Source: Pseudomonas moorei (GTDB lineage Bacteria; Pseudomonadota; Gammaproteobacteria; Pseudomonadales; Pseudomonadaceae). Taken from it: DNA of 64,000 nt. The DNA lies in NCBI RefSeq assembly GCF_008801475.1, contig NZ_VZPP01000002.1, positions 62,001-126,000 on the forward strand. Reading direction: 5' to 3'. Positions 36,064 to 45,276 of this stretch are shown piece by piece (positions within the stretch are counted from its first letter, which is position 1; every line of letters starts with the position of its first letter). A program made the position numbers and the translations under genes. A model generated the notes under the pieces. The model made no database searches. It was not told the origin of the DNA and was given only the letters and a program-made list of their open reading frames with translations.

Positions 36064-36882
36064 ATGAGCAAGACGCGTATCGCCTTTATCGGTGCCGGTA
36101 ACATGGCCGCCAGTCTGATCGGCGGCCTGCGGGCCAAAGGTCTGGACGCCACGCAGATCCGCGCCAGTGACCCGGGTGAAGAAACCCGCGCCCGGGTAAG
36201 CGCCGAACACGGCATCGAAACCTTTGCCGACAACGCACAGGCCATCGACGGTGCCGACGTGATCGTGCTGGCGGTCAAGCCTCAAGCGATGAAAACGGTC
36301 TGCGAAGCGATCCGTCCAAGCCTGAAGCCTGAGCAACTGGTGGTTTCCATTGCCGCCGGCATCACCTGCGCCAGCATGAACAACTGGCTCGGCGCCCAGC
36401 CGATCGTGCGTTGCATGCCCAACACCCCGGCGCTGCTGCGTCAGGGCGTGAGTGGCTTGTTCGCCACGCCTCAGGTCAGCGCCGAACAGCGTCAGCAAGC
36501 GCAAGAGCTGCTGTCGGCCGTCGGGATTGCCTTGTGGCTGGAGCAGGAGCAGCAACTGGATGCGGTCACCGCCGTTTCCGGCTCGGGCCCTGCCTACTTC
36601 TTCCTGCTGATCGAAGCCATGACCGCCGCCGGCGTGAAACTCGGCCTGCCAGCCGACATCGCCGCTCAATTGACCCTGCAAACCGCATTGGGCGCCGCTC
36701 ACATGGCGGTGTCCAGCGACGTCGACGCGGCTGAATTGCGTCGCCGCGTGACCTCGCCTGCGGGCACCACGGAAGCGGCGATCAAATCGTTCCAGGCTGG
36801 CGGCTTCGAAGCGCTGGTCGAAAAAGCACTGGGCGCCGCCGCGCACCGTTCGGCCGAAATGGCTGAGCAACTCGGTCGCTAA
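36064..36882 (+). CDS. proC: Pyrroline-5-carboxylate reductase
   Basis: 272-residue NADPH enzyme for the last step of proline synthesis. Rossmann motif FIGAGNMAASLIGGL, central VRCMPNTPALLRQGV, the SGSGPAYFFLLIEAM signature and VTSPAGTTEAAI near the C-terminus. It starts 34 nt after yggS and runs into yggT after 21 nt, consistent with one operon. Confidence 0.97.
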   Translation: MSKTRIAFIGAGNMAASLIGGLRAKGLDATQIRASDPGEETRARVSAEHGIETFADNAQAIDGADVIVLAVKPQAMKTVCEAIRPSLKPEQLVVSIAAGITCASMNNWLGAQPIVRCMPNTPALLRQGVSGLFATPQVSAEQRQQAQELLSAVGIALWLEQEQQLDAVTAVSGSGPAYFFLLIEAMTAAGVKLGLPADIAAQLTLQTALGAAHMAVSSDVDAAELRRRVTSPAGTTEAAIKSFQAGGFEALVEKALGAAAHRSAEMAEQLGR

Positions 36883-36903
36883 TCCGCTCTCACAAAGGAA
36901 TCA

Positions 36904-37494
36904 ATGATGCTCGGACTCAATGACGCTGCCATTTTTGTGATTCAAACCCTGGGCAGCCTGTATCTGCTGGTCGTGCTGTTGCGCTTTATCCTGCAACTGG
37001 TGCGGGCAAACTTCTACAACCCGCTCTGCCAGTTCGCCGTGAAGGCCACCCAACCGTTGCTCAAGCCACTGCGCCGGGTCATCCCGAGCATGTTCGGGCT
37101 GGACATGTCGTCTTTGGTGTTGGCGCTGATCGTGCAGATGGTGCTGTTCGCCGTCATCCTGCTGCTCAGCGGGTACAAGGTCGACGTGCTGTTCCTGGTG
37201 CCATGGGCTTTGATCGGCATCTTCGCGCTGTTTTTGAAGATCCTGTTCTGGGCGATGATCATCAGTGTGATCCTGTCCTGGGTCGCTCCTGGCAGCCATA
37301 ACCCCGGCGCAGAACTGGTCCAGCAGATCACCGAACCGGTACTTGCACCCTTCCGCCGGATCATTCCGAACCTGGGCGGCCTCGACATCTCGCCCATCTT
37401 CGCCTTTATCGCACTGCAATTGCTGCAAAGCTGGCTGATTCCGCGCCTGGCTTACTACGCGCTGATGCCTAAGGAATTATTCGGTTTGATCTAA
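36904..37494 (+). CDS. YggT family membrane protein
   Basis: 196-residue inner-membrane protein with two YggT repeats, each a helix pair with a conserved basic linker: AVKATQPLLKPLRRVIPSMF and ITEPVLAPFRRIIPNLGGL. About five hydrophobic segments are visible. The role is unclear; the family has been linked to osmotic resistance and cell envelope or division in other bacteria. The start is one of two tandem ATGs (36904 or 36907). Follows proC, as in many Gammaproteobacteria. Confidence 0.92.
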   Translation: MMLGLNDAAIFVIQTLGSLYLLVVLLRFILQLVRANFYNPLCQFAVKATQPLLKPLRRVIPSMFGLDMSSLVLALIVQMVLFAVILLLSGYKVDVLFLVPWALIGIFALFLKILFWAMIISVILSWVAPGSHNPGAELVQQITEPVLAPFRRIIPNLGGLDISPIFAFIALQLLQSWLIPRLAYYALMPKELFGLI

Positions 37495-37508
37495 ACCGCT
37501 TCATCATT

Positions 37509-37577
37509 CATCGCGAGCAGGCTCGCTGCCACATTGGAATGCGTTTCCCCTGTGGGAGCGACCCTGCTCGCGAATGA
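37509..37577. repeat. REP doublet between yggT and metX
   Basis: ATCGCGAGCAGGCTCGCTGCCACA (from 37510) and TGTGGGAGCGACCCTGCTCGCGA (37551-37573) form an inverted pair that separates the yggT and metX units. Confidence 0.88.
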
Positions 37578-37677
37578 AGCGCCTCGGTACAACTGAATGA
37601 AATCAGGCCCGCCCTTTGCTTGCCGCTAACCCCACTGGTCTTTAGACTTACGCCTCATTTCAATGAGAGCAGGGTCG

Positions 37678-38817
37678 ATGCCAGCTGCCTTTCCCCCCGA
37701 TTCTGTTGGTCTGGTGACGCCGCAAGTGGCGCACTTCAGCGAACCCCTGGCGTTGGCCTGCGGTCGTTCGCTACCAGCCTATGACTTGATTTACGAAACC
37801 TATGGCACGCTGAACGCCACGGCGAGCAACGCCGTGCTGATCTGCCACGCCTTGTCCGGACACCACCACGCGGCCGGCTATCACAGCCCTGACGACCGCA
37901 AACCCGGTTGGTGGGACAGCTGCATCGGCCCCGGCAAGCCCATCGACACCAACAAATTCTTCGTGGTCAGCCTGAACAACCTCGGCGGCTGCAATGGCTC
38001 CACCGGCCCGAGCAGCATCAACCCGGAGAGCGGCAAGCCATTTGGTGCCGACTTCCCGGTGCTGACCGTGGAAGACTGGGTGCACAGCCAGGCGCGCCTC
38101 GCCGACTTGCTTGGCATCGGCCAATGGGCGGCCGTCATCGGCGGCAGCCTGGGCGGAATGCAGGCCCTGCAGTGGACCATCACGTACCCGGACCGCGTAC
38201 GACACTGCCTGGCCATCGCCTCGGCACCGAAGCTGTCGGCGCAGAACATTGCCTTCAACGAAGTGGCACGTCAGGCGATTCTCACCGACCCGGAATTCCA
38301 CGGCGGTTCGTTCCAGGAATTTGGCGTGATCCCCAAGCGCGGCCTGATGCTGGCACGGATGGTCGGGCACATCACGTATCTGTCCGACGATTCCATGGGC
38401 GAGAAATTCGGTCGCGGCCTGAAAAGCGAGAAGCTCAACTACGACTTCCACAGCGTCGAGTTCCAGGTCGAAAGCTACCTGCGCTACCAGGGGGAAGAGT
38501 TCTCCGGGCGATTCGACGCCAACACTTACCTGCTGATGACCAAGGCCCTGGACTACTTCGATCCGGCCGCCAATTTCGACGATGACCTGGCCAAGACCTT
38601 CGCCGGCGCCACCGCCAAGTTCTGTGTGATGTCGTTCACCACCGACTGGCGCTTCTCCCCTGCCCGCTCGCGGGAACTGGTGGACGCACTGATGGCCGCG
38701 CGCAAGGACGTCTGCTACCTGGAAATCGACGCGCCGCAGGGCCACGACGCCTTCCTGATTCCGATCCCGCGTTACTTGCAGGCGTTCGGCAATTACATGA
38801 ACCGCATTACGTTGTGA
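37678..38817 (+). CDS. metX: Homoserine O-succinyltransferase (MetX family)
   Basis: 379-residue alpha/beta-hydrolase-fold acyltransferase that activates homoserine for methionine synthesis. Nucleophile elbow [12 protein letters not shown] (Ser), then [10 protein letters not shown], and the catalytic His in [11 protein letters not shown] are visible. Pseudomonas MetX proteins have been shown to use succinyl-CoA although the fold is that of acetyltransferases, so the acyl donor is stated from family knowledge. The ATG at 37678 gives the PAO1 length; a start at 37663 is possible. It is followed 7 nt later by metW. Confidence 0.95.
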   Translation: MPAAFPPDSVGLVTPQVAHFSEPLALACGRSLPAYDLIYETYGTLNATASNAVLICHALSGHHHAAGYHSPDDRKPGWWDSCIGPGKPIDTNKFFVVSLNNLGGCNGSTGPSSINPESGKPFGADFPVLTVEDWVHSQARLADLLGIGQWAAVIGGSLGGMQALQWTITYPDRVRHCLAIASAPKLSAQNIAFNEVARQAILTDPEFHGGSFQEFGVIPKRGLMLARMVGHITYLSDDSMGEKFGRGLKSEKLNYDFHSVEFQVESYLRYQGEEFSGRFDANTYLLMTKALDYFDPAANFDDDLAKTFAGATAKFCVMSFTTDWRFSPARSRELVDALMAARKDVCYLEIDAPQGHDAFLIPIPRYLQAFGNYMNRITL

Positions 38818-38824
38818 GATAGCC

Positions 38825-39445
38825 ATGAGAGCTGATCTGGAAATCATCCAGGAATGGATCCCCGCCGGTAGCCGCGTGCTCGACCTGGGTTGCGGCGATG
38901 GCGAGTTGCTGGCCTGGCTGCGTGATAACAAGCAGGTCACCGGTTATGGCTTGGAAAACGACGCCGACAACATCGCCGAATGCATGGCCAAGGGCATCAA
39001 CGTCATCGAACAGGACCTGGACAAGGGCCTGGGCAACTTTGCCAGCAACAGCTTCGACATCGTGGTCATGACCCAGGCGCTGCAGGCGGTGCATTACCCA
39101 GACAAGATCCTCGACGAAATGCTGCGGGTCGGACGTCAGTGCATCATCACCTTCCCCAACTTCGGTCACTGGCGCTGCCGCTGGTACCTGGCCAGCAAGG
39201 GGCGGATGCCGGTTTCCGAGTTTCTGCCATACACCTGGTACAACACGCCAAACATCCACTTTTGCACTTTCGAAGACTTTGAAGCCTTGTGTCGCGAACG
39301 TGAAGCCAAGGTCATTGATCGGCTTGCCGTGGATCAACAGCATCGGCACGGGTGGGCCAGTAAGCTATGGCCTAATCTGTTAGGTGAGATCGGTATCTAC
39401 CGCGTCAGCAGCCCGGGGCTTGCGGACCACAAGGTCGCGGTCTGA
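38825..39445 (+). CDS. metW: Methionine biosynthesis protein MetW
   Basis: 206-residue SAM-methyltransferase-like protein (VLDLGCGDGELLAWL, FDIVVMTQALQAVHYP) that pairs with MetX and is needed for full homoserine acyltransferase function in Proteobacteria that have both. The catalytic role as a methyltransferase is unproven. The 7 nt gap to metX indicates one transcript, which continues to the DUF4426 gene. Confidence 0.94.
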   Translation: MRADLEIIQEWIPAGSRVLDLGCGDGELLAWLRDNKQVTGYGLENDADNIAECMAKGINVIEQDLDKGLGNFASNSFDIVVMTQALQAVHYPDKILDEMLRVGRQCIITFPNFGHWRCRWYLASKGRMPVSEFLPYTWYNTPNIHFCTFEDFEALCREREAKVIDRLAVDQQHRHGWASKLWPNLLGEIGIYRVSSPGLADHKVAV

Positions 39446-39471
39446 ATCACCACATTTCGAGGAGAACGATC

Positions 39472-39906
39472 ATGGGTCGTCTAGCGCTGTTTCTACTCAC
39501 CGCCTGCCTGAGCGTCACGGCCATGGCCGCCGACGTCATCAAAAGCGAGCGCCAGGAAACCTTTGGCGACGTGACGGTGCACTACAACACCTTCAATTCC
39601 ACCTACCTGACGCCGGACATCGCCAAATCGGCCGAGCTCATTCGCAGCAAGAATCAGGGCGTGATCAATATTTCGGTGCTCAAGGACGGTAAACCGCTGA
39701 TGGCGCAAGTCACCGGCACGGTCAAAGACCTTACCAGCCAGAGCGTGCCACTGAGCTTTAAACAGATCACCGAGCAGGGCGCCATTTATTACATCGCTCA
39801 GTACCCTGTGCCTCAACAGGAAACCCGCACCTTCGAGATCAAGGTGCAGACCGGTGACAAAATCAACACCATCAATTTCAACCAAGAGCTCTTCCCCGGC
39901 GAATGA
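39472..39906 (+). CDS. DUF4426 domain-containing secreted protein
   Basis: 144-residue protein with a Sec signal peptide ([20 protein letters not shown]) followed by one DUF4426 domain containing [20 protein letters not shown] and [13 protein letters not shown]. Probable periplasmic location; no known activity. It lies between metW and rdgB and overlaps rdgB by 4 nt, an order also seen in P. aeruginosa. Ribosome site GGAGAACG is good. Confidence 0.9.
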   Translation: MGRLALFLLTACLSVTAMAADVIKSERQETFGDVTVHYNTFNSTYLTPDIAKSAELIRSKNQGVINISVLKDGKPLMAQVTGTVKDLTSQSVPLSFKQITEQGAIYYIAQYPVPQQETRTFEIKVQTGDKINTINFNQELFPGE

Positions 39907-40499
39907 TCAACTTCACGCAACTCGTACTGGCCAGCCACAACGCCGGCAAACTCAAGGAACTCCAGGCCATGCTCGGCGACTCGGTGCAACTGCGCTCGAT
40001 CGGCGAGTTCAGCCAGGTCGAGCCTGAAGAAACCGGCCTGTCGTTCGTCGAGAACGCCATTCTCAAGGCCCGCAACGCCGCGCGCATTTCCGGCTTGCCG
40101 GCGCTGGCCGACGATTCCGGGTTGGCGGTGGACTTCCTCGGCGGTGCGCCGGGCATCTACTCGGCGCGATATGCCGACGGCAAAGGCGATGCGGCGAACA
40201 ACGCCAAATTGCTGGACGTCCTCAAGGACGTGCCCGAGGCCGAGCGCGGCGCACAGTTCGTCTGCGTGCTGGCCCTGGTGCGACATGCTGAAGACCCGCT
40301 GCCGATTCTCTGCGAGGGCCTGTGGCATGGTCGCATCCTGAATGAGGCCAGTGGCGAACACGGCTTTGGCTACGACCCGCTCTTCTGGGTGCCGGAGCGC
40401 GATTGCTCCAGCGCCGAGCTGAGCCCGGGCGACAAGAACCAGATCAGTCACCGCGCCCGTGCAATGGATCTGCTGCGCCAGCGTCTGGGCCTGAAATGA
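39903..40499 (+). CDS. rdgB: XTP/dITP diphosphatase RdgB
   Basis: 198-residue HAM1/RdgB pyrophosphatase that removes deaminated purine nucleotides (dITP, XTP) before they enter DNA or RNA. Motifs: [14 protein letters not shown] at the start, [30 protein letters not shown] and [12 protein letters not shown]. The ATG at 39903 overlaps the preceding gene by 4 nt; its own stop overlaps hemW by 4 nt. Confidence 0.97.
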   Translation: MINFTQLVLASHNAGKLKELQAMLGDSVQLRSIGEFSQVEPEETGLSFVENAILKARNAARISGLPALADDSGLAVDFLGGAPGIYSARYADGKGDAANNAKLLDVLKDVPEAERGAQFVCVLALVRHAEDPLPILCEGLWHGRILNEASGEHGFGYDPLFWVPERDCSSAELSPGDKNQISHRARAMDLLRQRLGLK

Positions 40500-41701
40500 C
40501 CCACGACCGCTCCGCGTCGCCGCTGATCTTCGGCGGTGCCGCGCAATCGCCTCGGGCGGCCCTGCCGGTCCTGCCGCCTTTGGCGCTGTACATCCACATC
40601 CCGTGGTGTGTGCGCAAATGCCCTTACTGCGACTTCAACTCCCATACCGCCAGCCCGGTGCTGCCGGAAGAGGAGTATGTCGATGCGTTGCTGGCCGACC
40701 TCGATCAGGACCTGCACGCTGTCTATGGCCGCGAGTTGACCTCGATTTTCTTCGGTGGCGGCACGCCGAGCCTGTTCAGCGCCGCCGCGCTGGGCCGACT
40801 GCTCAAAGGCGTCGAACAGCGCATTCCCTTTGCCCACGACATCGAAATCACCCTGGAAGCCAACCCCGGCACGTTCGAGCAAGAGAAATTCGTCGCCTAT
40901 CGGGCGCTCGGCATCAATCGACTGTCGATCGGCATCCAGAGCTTCCAGCAAGCAAAGCTCGAGGCGCTGGGGCGGATTCACAACGGCGACGAAGCGGTGC
41001 GAGCCGCTGGCATGGCGCGTCAGGCCGGGTTCGATAACTTCAACCTGGACCTGATGCACGGCCTGCCGGATCAGTCACTGGAGGACGCCCTGAGCGACCT
41101 GCGCCAGGCCATCGCCCTGAAGCCGACCCACCTTTCCTGGTATCAGCTGACCCTGGAGCCGAACACCGTGTTCTGGAACCAGCCGCCGACGCTGCCGGAA
41201 GACGACACCTTGTGGGACATTCAGGAAGCCGGCCAGGCACTGCTGGCCGAACACGGTTACGCGCAGTACGAGGTCTCGGCCTACGCCCAACCGGGCCGGC
41301 CGGCACGGCATAACCTCAATTACTGGAGTTTCGGCGACTTCATTGGCATTGGTGCCGGCGCCCACGGCAAGCTCAGCCATCCGGACGGGCGCATCGTGCG
41401 AACCTGGAAGACTCGCCTGCCGAAGGACTACCTCAACCCGGCCAAAAGCTTCCAGGCGGGCGAGAAAGCCCTGACCAACGACGAGATGCCGTTCGAGTTC
41501 CTGATGAATGCCCTGCGCCTGACCGAAGGGGTCGAATCGCGGCTGTACCCGGAACGCACCGGCCTGTCCCTGGAAAGCCTGGCCGAAGCGCGTCGCGAAG
41601 CCGAACAAAGTGGCCTGTTGCAGGTCGAACCGACACGTCTGGCGGCTACCGAGCGCGGACAGCTATTCCTCAACGACTTGCTGCAAAAGTTTCTGACATA
41701 A
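40496..41701 (+). CDS. hemW: Radical SAM family heme chaperone HemW
   Basis: 401-residue radical SAM protein with the cluster motif [10 protein letters not shown], the [10 protein letters not shown] strand and the HemW-type C-terminal domain. HemW binds heme and inserts it into respiratory proteins; it is often mislabelled as oxygen-independent coproporphyrinogen oxidase. The ATG at 40496 overlaps the rdgB stop as ATGA; the longer frame from 40403 is rejected. The next gene starts 9 nt downstream. Confidence 0.95.
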   Translation: MTHDRSASPLIFGGAAQSPRAALPVLPPLALYIHIPWCVRKCPYCDFNSHTASPVLPEEEYVDALLADLDQDLHAVYGRELTSIFFGGGTPSLFSAAALGRLLKGVEQRIPFAHDIEITLEANPGTFEQEKFVAYRALGINRLSIGIQSFQQAKLEALGRIHNGDEAVRAAGMARQAGFDNFNLDLMHGLPDQSLEDALSDLRQAIALKPTHLSWYQLTLEPNTVFWNQPPTLPEDDTLWDIQEAGQALLAEHGYAQYEVSAYAQPGRPARHNLNYWSFGDFIGIGAGAHGKLSHPDGRIVRTWKTRLPKDYLNPAKSFQAGEKALTNDEMPFEFLMNALRLTEGVESRLYPERTGLSLESLAEARREAEQSGLLQVEPTRLAATERGQLFLNDLLQKFLT

Positions 41702-41710
41702 GGAAATCGA

Positions 41711-42034
41711 ATGGATCTGGTACTCGACCTGCTCGCCACCGTTTCTCGCTGGAGCCGCAGCAATCTCTCGGAAATCGCCCTGGCCCTGGTGGGCTGTCTG
41801 CTGGTGCTGTTTGGCGCGGACTTCAAAGGCTGGGTCGAGCAACGCCTGGGCAGCATTGCTGGCGCCTTGCGCGTACCGTTGATGGCATTGCTGTGCATGG
41901 TGGGCAGTGGCGCCGCGCTGATCTACGCCACGCCGTGGATCGTTCGCGGCTTGAGCCAATTCAACAACTACAGCCTGGCGCCGGTGTTGCTGGTGGTGCT
42001 GGTGCTCATCGGCGTCGTCGCTGACCGCCGCTGA
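41711..42034 (+). CDS. DUF3392 family membrane protein
   Basis: 107-residue protein with three hydrophobic segments: LSEIALALVGCLLVLFGA, VPLMALLCMVGSGAALIYA and LAPVLLVVLVLIGVVAD. This is the usual length for DUF3392. Function unknown. It follows hemW after 9 nt with AGGAAATCG before the ATG and ends the metX-hemW transcription run. Confidence 0.88.
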   Translation: MDLVLDLLATVSRWSRSNLSEIALALVGCLLVLFGADFKGWVEQRLGSIAGALRVPLMALLCMVGSGAALIYATPWIVRGLSQFNNYSLAPVLLVVLVLIGVVADRR

Positions 42035-42058
42035 CTTCAGCTGCACCGAACATCCACT

Positions 42059-42158
42059 GTAGGAGCGAGCCTGCTCGCGATGATCGTTAACGAAAACGCG
42101 GGGCATCTGGAGCCCCGCGTTGTTCTCTGGTTTGTCGCGAGCAAGCTCGCTCCTACGC
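42059..42158. repeat. REP doublet flanking a terminator hairpin
   Basis: TGTAGGAGCGAGCCTGCTCGCG (42059-42080) and GTCGCGAGCAAGCTCGCTCCTAC (about 42134-42156) surround an independent hairpin AACGCGGGGC-N7-GCCCCGCGTT (42095-42121). The block lies between the convergent DUF3392 gene and trmB; the right REP reaches into the last bases of trmB. Confidence 0.85.
42095..42121. terminator. GC-rich hairpin between convergent DUF3392 gene and trmB
   Basis: Perfect 10 bp stem AACGCGGGGC/GCCCCGCGTT with a 7 nt loop, flanked by short A and T runs. It is placed to end transcripts from both sides. The T run is short, so termination strength is uncertain. Confidence 0.6.
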
Positions 42159-42878
42159 CAGTTTTTCGAACTTCAGATCCCACACACCATGCCCAAGACG
42201 TTCGCCACGACGTTCGAACTTGGTGATCGGCCGCTCGGCCGGGCGCGGTACACATTTGCCGTCTTCGGCCAGGTTGCGATAACCCGGCGCGACGTTCATC
42301 ACTTCCAGCATGTATTCAGCGTACGGTTCCCAGTCGGTGGCCATGTGCAGGATGCCGCCGACCTTCAACTTGCTGCGTACCAGTTCAGCGAACGAAGCCT
42401 GAACGATGCGACGCTTGTGATGACGGCTCTTGTGCCATGGATCCGGGAAAAACAGCATCAGGCGATCGAGGCTGTTGTCGGCCACGCAACGGTTGAGCAC
42501 TTCGATGGCATCGCAATCGTAGACCCGCAGGTTGGTCAAACCCTGGGTCAGCACGCCATTGAGCAACGCACCAACGCCCGGACGGTGCACTTCGACACCG
42601 ATGAAATCCTGCTCCGGCGAAGCCGCCGCCATTTCCAGCAGCGAATGGCCCATGCCGAAACCGATTTCCAGCGAGCGCGGTGCCGAGCGACCGAACACCT
42701 GGTCGAAGTCCACCGGCGCGTCGGCCAGGGGCAGCACGAACAGCGGTGCACCCTGCTCCAGGCCACGTTGTTGGCCTTCGGTCATGCGCCCGGCACGCAT
42801 CACGAAACTCTTGATGCGGCGGTGTTGGCGCTCGTCGCCTTCTTCCGTCTGGATAGGCGTGTCGTTCGATTCAGTCAT
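42153..42878 (-). CDS. trmB: tRNA (guanine-46 N7)-methyltransferase TrmB
   Basis: 241-residue SAM enzyme that makes m7G46 in the tRNA variable loop. SAM motif [15 protein letters not shown], then [15 protein letters not shown] and the [16 protein letters not shown] signature with catalytic Asp. The ATG at 42878 is chosen over a TTG one codon earlier. It follows thiG after 9 nt, so it is probably co-transcribed with thiSG. The last codons overlap a REP unit. Confidence 0.96.
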   Translation of the reverse strand: MTESNDTPIQTEEGDERQHRRIKSFVMRAGRMTEGQQRGLEQGAPLFVLPLADAPVDFDQVFGRSAPRSLEIGFGMGHSLLEMAAASPEQDFIGVEVHRPGVGALLNGVLTQGLTNLRVYDCDAIEVLNRCVADNSLDRLMLFFPDPWHKSRHHKRRIVQASFAELVRSKLKVGGILHMATDWEPYAEYMLEVMNVAPGYRNLAEDGKCVPRPAERPITKFERRGERLGHGVWDLKFEKLA

Positions 42879-42887
42879 CAATGGCTC

Positions 42888-43682
42888 TTACTTGATCAGA
42901 CCATCCAGCGGCGAAGAGGCGCTGGCATAGAGTTTTTTCGGCATGCGGCCAGCGAGGTAAGCCAAACGGCCCGCAACGATGGCGTGTTTCATGGCTTCAG
43001 CCATCATGATCGGCTGCTGGGCGTGGGCGATCGCCGAGTTCATCAGGACGGCGTCACAACCCAGTTCCATGGCGATGGTAGCGTCGGAAGCGGTACCGAC
43101 ACCGGCATCCACCAGCACCGGGATCTTCGCTTCTTCAAGGATGATCTGCAGGTTGTACGGGTTGCAGATCCCCAGGCCAGAGCCGATCAGGCCGGCCAGC
43201 GGCATCACCGCGATGCAGCCGATTTCCGCCAGTTGCCGGGCGATGATCGGGTCGTCGCTGGTGTAGACCATCACGTCGAAGCCTTCCTTGACCAGCGACT
43301 CCGCGGCCTTGAGGGTTTCGATCACGTTGGGAAACAGGGTTTTCTGGTCCGCCAGCACTTCCAGCTTCACCAGGTTGTGACCATCGAGCAGCTCACGCGC
43401 CAGGCGGCAGGTGCGCACGGCCTCGACTGCGTCATAGCAACCGGCAGTGTTCGGCAGAAAGGTGTAGCGATCCGGCGACAGGAAATCCAGCAGGTTCGGT
43501 TCGCCCGCGTTCTGGCCGAGGTTGGTACGACGCACTGCGAAAGTGACGATCTCGGCACCCGAGGCCTCGATGGCCAGGCGGGTTTCTTCCATGTCACGGT
43601 ACTTGCCGGTACCTACCAGCAAACGCGACTGGTAAGTACGACCAGCCAGGACGAAGGGCTTGTCGCTACGAACGATGCTCAT
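42888..43682 (-). CDS. thiG: Thiazole synthase ThiG
   Basis: 264-residue TIM-barrel enzyme forming the thiazole phosphate of thiamine from deoxyxylulose phosphate, dehydroglycine and ThiS thiocarboxylate. Schiff-base Lys in [11 protein letters not shown], phosphate loops [14 protein letters not shown] and [14 protein letters not shown]. It follows thiS on the minus strand after 60 nt. I see no TPP riboswitch directly upstream of thiS or thiG. Confidence 0.97.
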   Translation of the reverse strand: MSIVRSDKPFVLAGRTYQSRLLVGTGKYRDMEETRLAIEASGAEIVTFAVRRTNLGQNAGEPNLLDFLSPDRYTFLPNTAGCYDAVEAVRTCRLARELLDGHNLVKLEVLADQKTLFPNVIETLKAAESLVKEGFDVMVYTSDDPIIARQLAEIGCIAVMPLAGLIGSGLGICNPYNLQIILEEAKIPVLVDAGVGTASDATIAMELGCDAVLMNSAIAHAQQPIMMAEAMKHAIVAGRLAYLAGRMPKKLYASASSPLDGLIK

Positions 43683-43742
43683 GGGAAATCCTCTGTAGGA
43701 GTGAGGGTCTTGCAGAATTCTCGGCCCATACGGGCCAGACGG

Positions 43743-43943
43743 CTAGCCGCCGCCGATGGCATGCACGACTTCGACGTTGTCGCCGTCATTGAGCGTGGTA
43801 TCGGCATGCTGACTGCGCGGGACGATATCCAGATTGAGTTCGACCGCCACCCGACGTCCGGTCAGGTCCAGACGGGTCAGCAGGGCCGCAACGGTTTCAC
43901 CGTCGGGCAGTTCAAAGGATTCGCCGTTCAACTGAATGCGCAT
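43743..43943 (-). CDS. thiS: Sulfur carrier protein ThiS
   Basis: 66-residue ubiquitin-fold sulfur carrier ending in the functional Gly-Gly ([10 protein letters not shown]). The C-terminal glycine is adenylated by ThiF/MoeB-type enzymes and thiocarboxylated to donate sulfur to ThiG. ATG at 43943 ([15 protein letters not shown]) gives the family length; a start at 43961 would add six residues. Directly upstream of thiG. Confidence 0.94.
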   Translation of the reverse strand: MRIQLNGESFELPDGETVAALLTRLDLTGRRVAVELNLDIVPRSQHADTTLNDGDNVEVVHAIGGG

Positions 43944-43990
43944 GCCGGATGCCGCCATCATTTTTAGGGGCTGGCATTCTAGCCCGATCG

Positions 43991-44004
43991 TGACCTAAAG
44001 GTCA
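43991..44004. promoter_or_regulatory. Short palindrome upstream of thiS
   Basis: TGACCT-AA-AGGTCA lies in the 71 nt gap between the DUF423 gene and thiS, 48 nt before the thiS start. It could be a protein-binding site or a weak hairpin. No poly-T follows on the minus strand, so terminator function is unlikely. Confidence 0.3.
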
Positions 44005-44014
44005 GCAACAAGCG

Positions 44015-44395
44015 TCAAGCGGTAAGCTGCAAGCGCCAGGCGGCAAGGCCCAGGCAAAACCAGCCAACCAGGAATGCCAGGCCGCCAAAAGGCGTGATGA
44101 TGCCGAGCTTGCTGAAGCCTGTCAGCGTCAGCACGTACAGACTGCCGGAGAACAGCAGGATGCCGATGGCAAAGGACGCACCGGCCCAGGTGATCAGTCG
44201 ACCGGGCACCTGCGTGGCCAGCAGCGCCACACCCAGCAGCGCCAGTGTATGCACCAGTTGATAGGTGACGCCGGTGTGGAAAATGGCCAGGTACTCGGCA
44301 CTCAGGCGATTTTTCAGACCGTGGGCGGCGAATGCGCCAAGGCCGACACCGGTGAAACCGAAAAAAGCGGCCAGCATCAGAAAGCCACGCAGCAT
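44015..44395 (-). CDS. DUF423 domain-containing membrane protein
   Basis: 126-residue YgdD-type protein with four hydrophobic helices, including the conserved start FGFTGVGLGAFAAHGLKNRL and SFAIGILLFSGSLYVLTL. It is an inner-membrane protein of unknown function. It lies upstream of thiS on the same strand and is divergent from mtgA over 74 nt, as in P. aeruginosa. Confidence 0.92.
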   Translation of the reverse strand: MLRGFLMLAAFFGFTGVGLGAFAAHGLKNRLSAEYLAIFHTGVTYQLVHTLALLGVALLATQVPGRLITWAGASFAIGILLFSGSLYVLTLTGFSKLGIITPFGGLAFLVGWFCLGLAAWRLQLTA

Positions 44396-44430
44396 GAAGA
44401 ACTCCAGTCAGACGCAATCAACAGGGTCTG

Positions 44431-44436
44431 TATAAT
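44431..44436 (+). promoter_or_regulatory. Likely -10 element of mtgA
   Basis: A perfect TATAAT occurs 34 nt before the mtgA ATG. The sequence about 17 nt upstream is not a good -35 box, so the promoter may be weak or need an activator. Confidence 0.4.
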
Positions 44437-44469
44437 GGCCCGCTCAACGGGTTCGGCCAAGCCATCTCT

Positions 44470-45192
44470 ATGCTGCGTATATTTTTCCGTCGATTCACGA
44501 AGGCCGTGCTCTGGTTCATGGGCGGCAGCGTACTGCTCGTGCTGATTTTTCGCGTGGTACCACCGCCGGGGACGGCGTTGATGGTTGAACGCAAGATTGA
44601 ATCCTGGTTCAACGGCGAACCCATTGACCTGCAACGCACCTGGAAGCCCTGGGATGAAATCTCGGATGACCTGAAAGTGGCGGTGATCGCGGGTGAGGAT
44701 CAGAAATTCCCGGAGCACTGGGGCTTTGACTTCGGAGCGATCCAGGCCGCACTGGCCCATAACGAACTCGGCGGTACGGTTCGCGGCGCCAGCACCCTGA
44801 GCCAGCAGGTTTCGAAAAACCTGTTCCTGTGGTCCGGTCGCAGCTGGTTGCGCAAAGGCCTGGAAGCCTGGTTTACCGGCCTGATCGAAGTGTTCTGGCC
44901 CAAGCAGCGGATTCTCGAGGTGTATCTCAACAGTGTCGAATGGGATGACGGGGTGTTTGGCGCCGAGGCGGCAGCACGACATCATTTTGGAATCAGCGCG
45001 AAAAACCTTAGTCGACAGCAATCGAGTCTATTGGCCGCCGTGCTGCCCAACCCGCGCGTGTGGAGCGCCAGCCATCCGACTTCTTACGTTTCGCGGCGTG
45101 CGGGGTGGATTCGGCAGCAGATGAGCCAGTTGGGGGGCGACAGCTATCTGGTGGGACTGAACGATTCGCGCCGGGCGCCGTGGTCTCAATGA
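44470..45192 (+). CDS. mtgA: Monofunctional peptidoglycan glycosyltransferase MtgA
   Basis: 240-residue GT51 transglycosylase that polymerises lipid II into glycan strands without a transpeptidase domain. Single N-terminal anchor helix (AVLWFMGGSVLLVLIFRVV), catalytic Glu in AGEDQKFPEHWGFDF, then RGASTLSQQVSKNLFLW and KQRILEVYLNSVEW. Divergent from the DUF423 gene and convergent with rpoH, separated by a bidirectional terminator. Confidence 0.95.
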   Translation: MLRIFFRRFTKAVLWFMGGSVLLVLIFRVVPPPGTALMVERKIESWFNGEPIDLQRTWKPWDEISDDLKVAVIAGEDQKFPEHWGFDFGAIQAALAHNELGGTVRGASTLSQQVSKNLFLWSGRSWLRKGLEAWFTGLIEVFWPKQRILEVYLNSVEWDDGVFGAEAAARHHFGISAKNLSRQQSSLLAAVLPNPRVWSASHPTSYVSRRAGWIRQQMSQLGGDSYLVGLNDSRRAPWSQ

Positions 45193-45226
45193 CGCTCCCA
45201 CATTGGTTATGTGTGAGGCCAGAAAC

Positions 45227-45260
45227 AAAAACGCCCCGATCAATGATCGGGGCGTTTTTT
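45227..45260. terminator. Bidirectional intrinsic terminator mtgA/rpoH
   Basis: AAAAACGCCCCGATCA-AT-GATCGGGGCGTTTTTT: a stem of about 14 bp flanked by A and T runs on both sides, midway between the stops of mtgA and rpoH. It is a textbook Rho-independent terminator working on both strands. Confidence 0.92.
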
Positions 45261-45276
45261 ATTGCCTGCTTGCCGG

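Noticed and set aside
37578..37677. Possible SAM or SAH riboswitch before metX
   Set aside because: About 100 nt without a pseudoknot pattern or conserved core that I can recognise; no support beyond gene context.
42120..43967. 615-codon plus-strand ORF opposite trmB, thiG and thiS
   Set aside because: It covers three well-identified minus-strand genes and starts in a REP element; composition is that of an antisense frame.
43683..44014. Possible TPP riboswitch for thiSG
   Set aside because: Neither the gap before thiS nor that before thiG has the conserved CUGAGA and related elements of the THI box, and both gaps are too short.
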